Source: CAZWUW01 sp964636895
GTDB lineage: Bacteria > Bacillota > Thermincolia > Thermincolales > CAZWUW01
Direction: 5' to 3'
DNA: 14,204 nucleotides
Assembly: GCA_964636895.1 (NCBI GenBank)
Contig: CAZWUW010000073.1
Span: 1-14,204, forward strand
The notes beneath the pieces were generated by a model. That model was given only the letters and a program-made list of their open reading frames with translations. It had not been told where the DNA came from and searched no databases. Below are positions 13,289 to 14,204 of this stretch, one piece after another. A program made the translations under genes and the position numbers. Numbering within the stretch: the stretch's first letter is position 1; every line of letters starts with the position of its first letter.

Positions 13289-14204
13289 TTACTCCCGCTC
13301 CAACAGGCGGTGCGGCAACCGGTCATGCAGTTCAGCCTGCTTGGCATCGTTAAACCGGTCCACTGTGCTTAAGTACCCCGTAATCCGGCGCACCCGCTTA
13401 ATGGCTGCAGAATTGCACATCGGACATTCTTCTTTGTTAATCACGCCAATATAGCTGCAGCTCATACAGAAATCCACCGGAAAATTGATGCCGGCATATC
13501 CAATATCAGATTCCTTCATATGGCGGATCACATCCTCAATAGCTTCCAGATTATGAATGGGCGGTGAACTGAATTCCACGTAGCTGATATGGCCAGCATT
13601 GCAAAACTTGTGGTACGGCCCCTCAATAGCTACCTTATCATAAATATTAATATCAAAACCAACCGGCAAGTGGAAAGAGTTGCTATAGTAAGTTTTATCG
13701 GTAACCCCCGGAATCTCTCCGTATTCCCGCCGGTCATAGCGGACAAAACGCCCGGACAGGCCTTCCGCCGGTGTAGCCAACAAGGTAAAGTTAATGCCGT
13801 GCTCCTCAGAGGCATCATCCATCTTCCGGCGCATGAACTCGACAATTTGCAGGCCTAATTCCTGGGCATCGGCCGACTCGCCATGGTGATTGCCCATTAG
13901 GCAGTGCAAGGTTTCCGCCAGGCCGATAAACCCAACGGACAAGGTTCCGTGTTTAATGGCCGGCTCTATTTCATCACAGGGCTTCAGATTTTCGGAATCT
14001 ATATACAACCCCTGCCCCATCAGGAAAGGCATGTCTTTGACCTTTAGACCGGCCTGCACCCTGTACCGGTGCAGCAGTTGGGCAATTGCCGTCCCCACCA
14101 CTTGGTCCAGCCCCCGGTAAAACTTGTCTACATTAGTTCCGGATTTAATCGCCACCCGGGACAGTTTGATTGTAGTGAATGACAGGTTACCCTGGCCTTG
14201 TGTG
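13289..14204 (-). CDS. nrdD: Anaerobic (class III) ribonucleoside-triphosphate reductase, C-terminal part
   Basis: About 304 C-terminal residues are present; the rest lies beyond the right edge. The frame stays open to 14204 and begins TQGQGNLSFTTIKLSRVAIK, an NrdD core motif, so the internal GTG at 14155 is not a start. Other landmarks are SVGFIGLAE, KFCNAGHISYVEF, a C-terminal zinc site of two CxxC pairs (CMSCSY and CPMCNS) and the glycyl-radical region RRITGYLS, with the radical glycine 28 residues before the end. The enzyme reduces ribonucleotides to deoxyribonucleotides without oxygen and needs NrdG, encoded at 7707-8213, for activation. Its presence marks an anaerobic lifestyle. All residues expected of an active C-terminal domain are intact. 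Confidence 0.96.
   Translation of the reverse strand, partial: TQGQGNLSFTTIKLSRVAIKSGTNVDKFYRGLDQVVGTAIAQLLHRYRVQAGLKVKDMPFLMGQGLYIDSENLKPCDEIEPAIKHGTLSVGFIGLAETLHCLMGNHHGESADAQELGLQIVEFMRRKMDDASEEHGINFTLLATPAEGLSGRFVRYDRREYGEIPGVTDKTYYSNSFHLPVGFDINIYDKVAIEGPYHKFCNAGHISYVEFSSPPIHNLEAIEDVIRHMKESDIGYAGINFPVDFCMSCSYIGVINKEECPMCNSAAIKRVRRITGYLSTVDRFNDAKQAELHDRLPHRLLERE

Noticed and set aside
14153..14155. GTG at 14155 as the start of nrdD
   Set aside because: The frame continues upstream to the window edge with conserved NrdD sequence (QGNLSFTT), so this is an internal valine.

Overview
The window reads as a piece of a draft genome scaffold (it contains a run of exactly 100 N) from an anaerobic, probably spore-forming Firmicute, most likely a Peptococcaceae/Desulfotomaculum-type clostridium. 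The reasons are an oxygen-sensitive class III ribonucleotide reductase (NrdD and NrdG), three SleB-family spore/cell-wall hydrolases, strong AGGAGG ribosome binding sites, Gram-positive-style c-di-AMP (ydaO/yuaA) riboswitches and a PhoP/PhoR-like two-component pair. The assignment is inferred from gene content, not from a database search. Every credible gene lies on the minus strand, so transcription runs from high to low coordinates.

From the right edge: the C-terminal part of NrdD (13289-14204), a PPC/DUF296 protein, a dCMP deaminase, a GT-C type membrane glycosyltransferase, a small lipoprotein, a small protein resembling the UbiD-partner LpdD, a UbiD-family decarboxylase and NrdG. I see no terminator between NrdD and NrdG. 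A T-rich terminator follows NrdG at 7680-7703, so these may form one long transcription unit or a few overlapping ones.

The middle (2778-7508) is the most distinctive part. It holds three tandem paralogs, each with a signal peptide, LysM domains and a C-terminal SleB hydrolase domain. The first two in transcription order (6576-7364 and 5044-6303) are each preceded by a clear c-di-AMP riboswitch. The third (2778-4838) has none, but carries an N-terminal array of near-identical 138-bp (46-residue) Ala/Pro/Asp-rich repeats interrupted by the assembly gap. Each paralog has its own hairpin terminator. Two of them appear to start at CTG codons placed correctly after perfect Shine-Dalgarno sequences.

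The left end (1-2620) is a tight operon of pgeF (peptidoglycan editing factor / YfiH family), an OmpR/PhoB-type response regulator and a HAMP-PAS sensor kinase that runs off the window. Together with the hydrolases, much of the window concerns the cell envelope. The right half combines anaerobic nucleotide metabolism with a prenyl-FMN decarboxylase module.

No CRISPR, insertion sequence, phage, tRNA or rRNA was found. The only gene-free stretch above 300 bases (7365-7706) is filled by a riboswitch, candidate promoters, an inverted repeat and a terminator.
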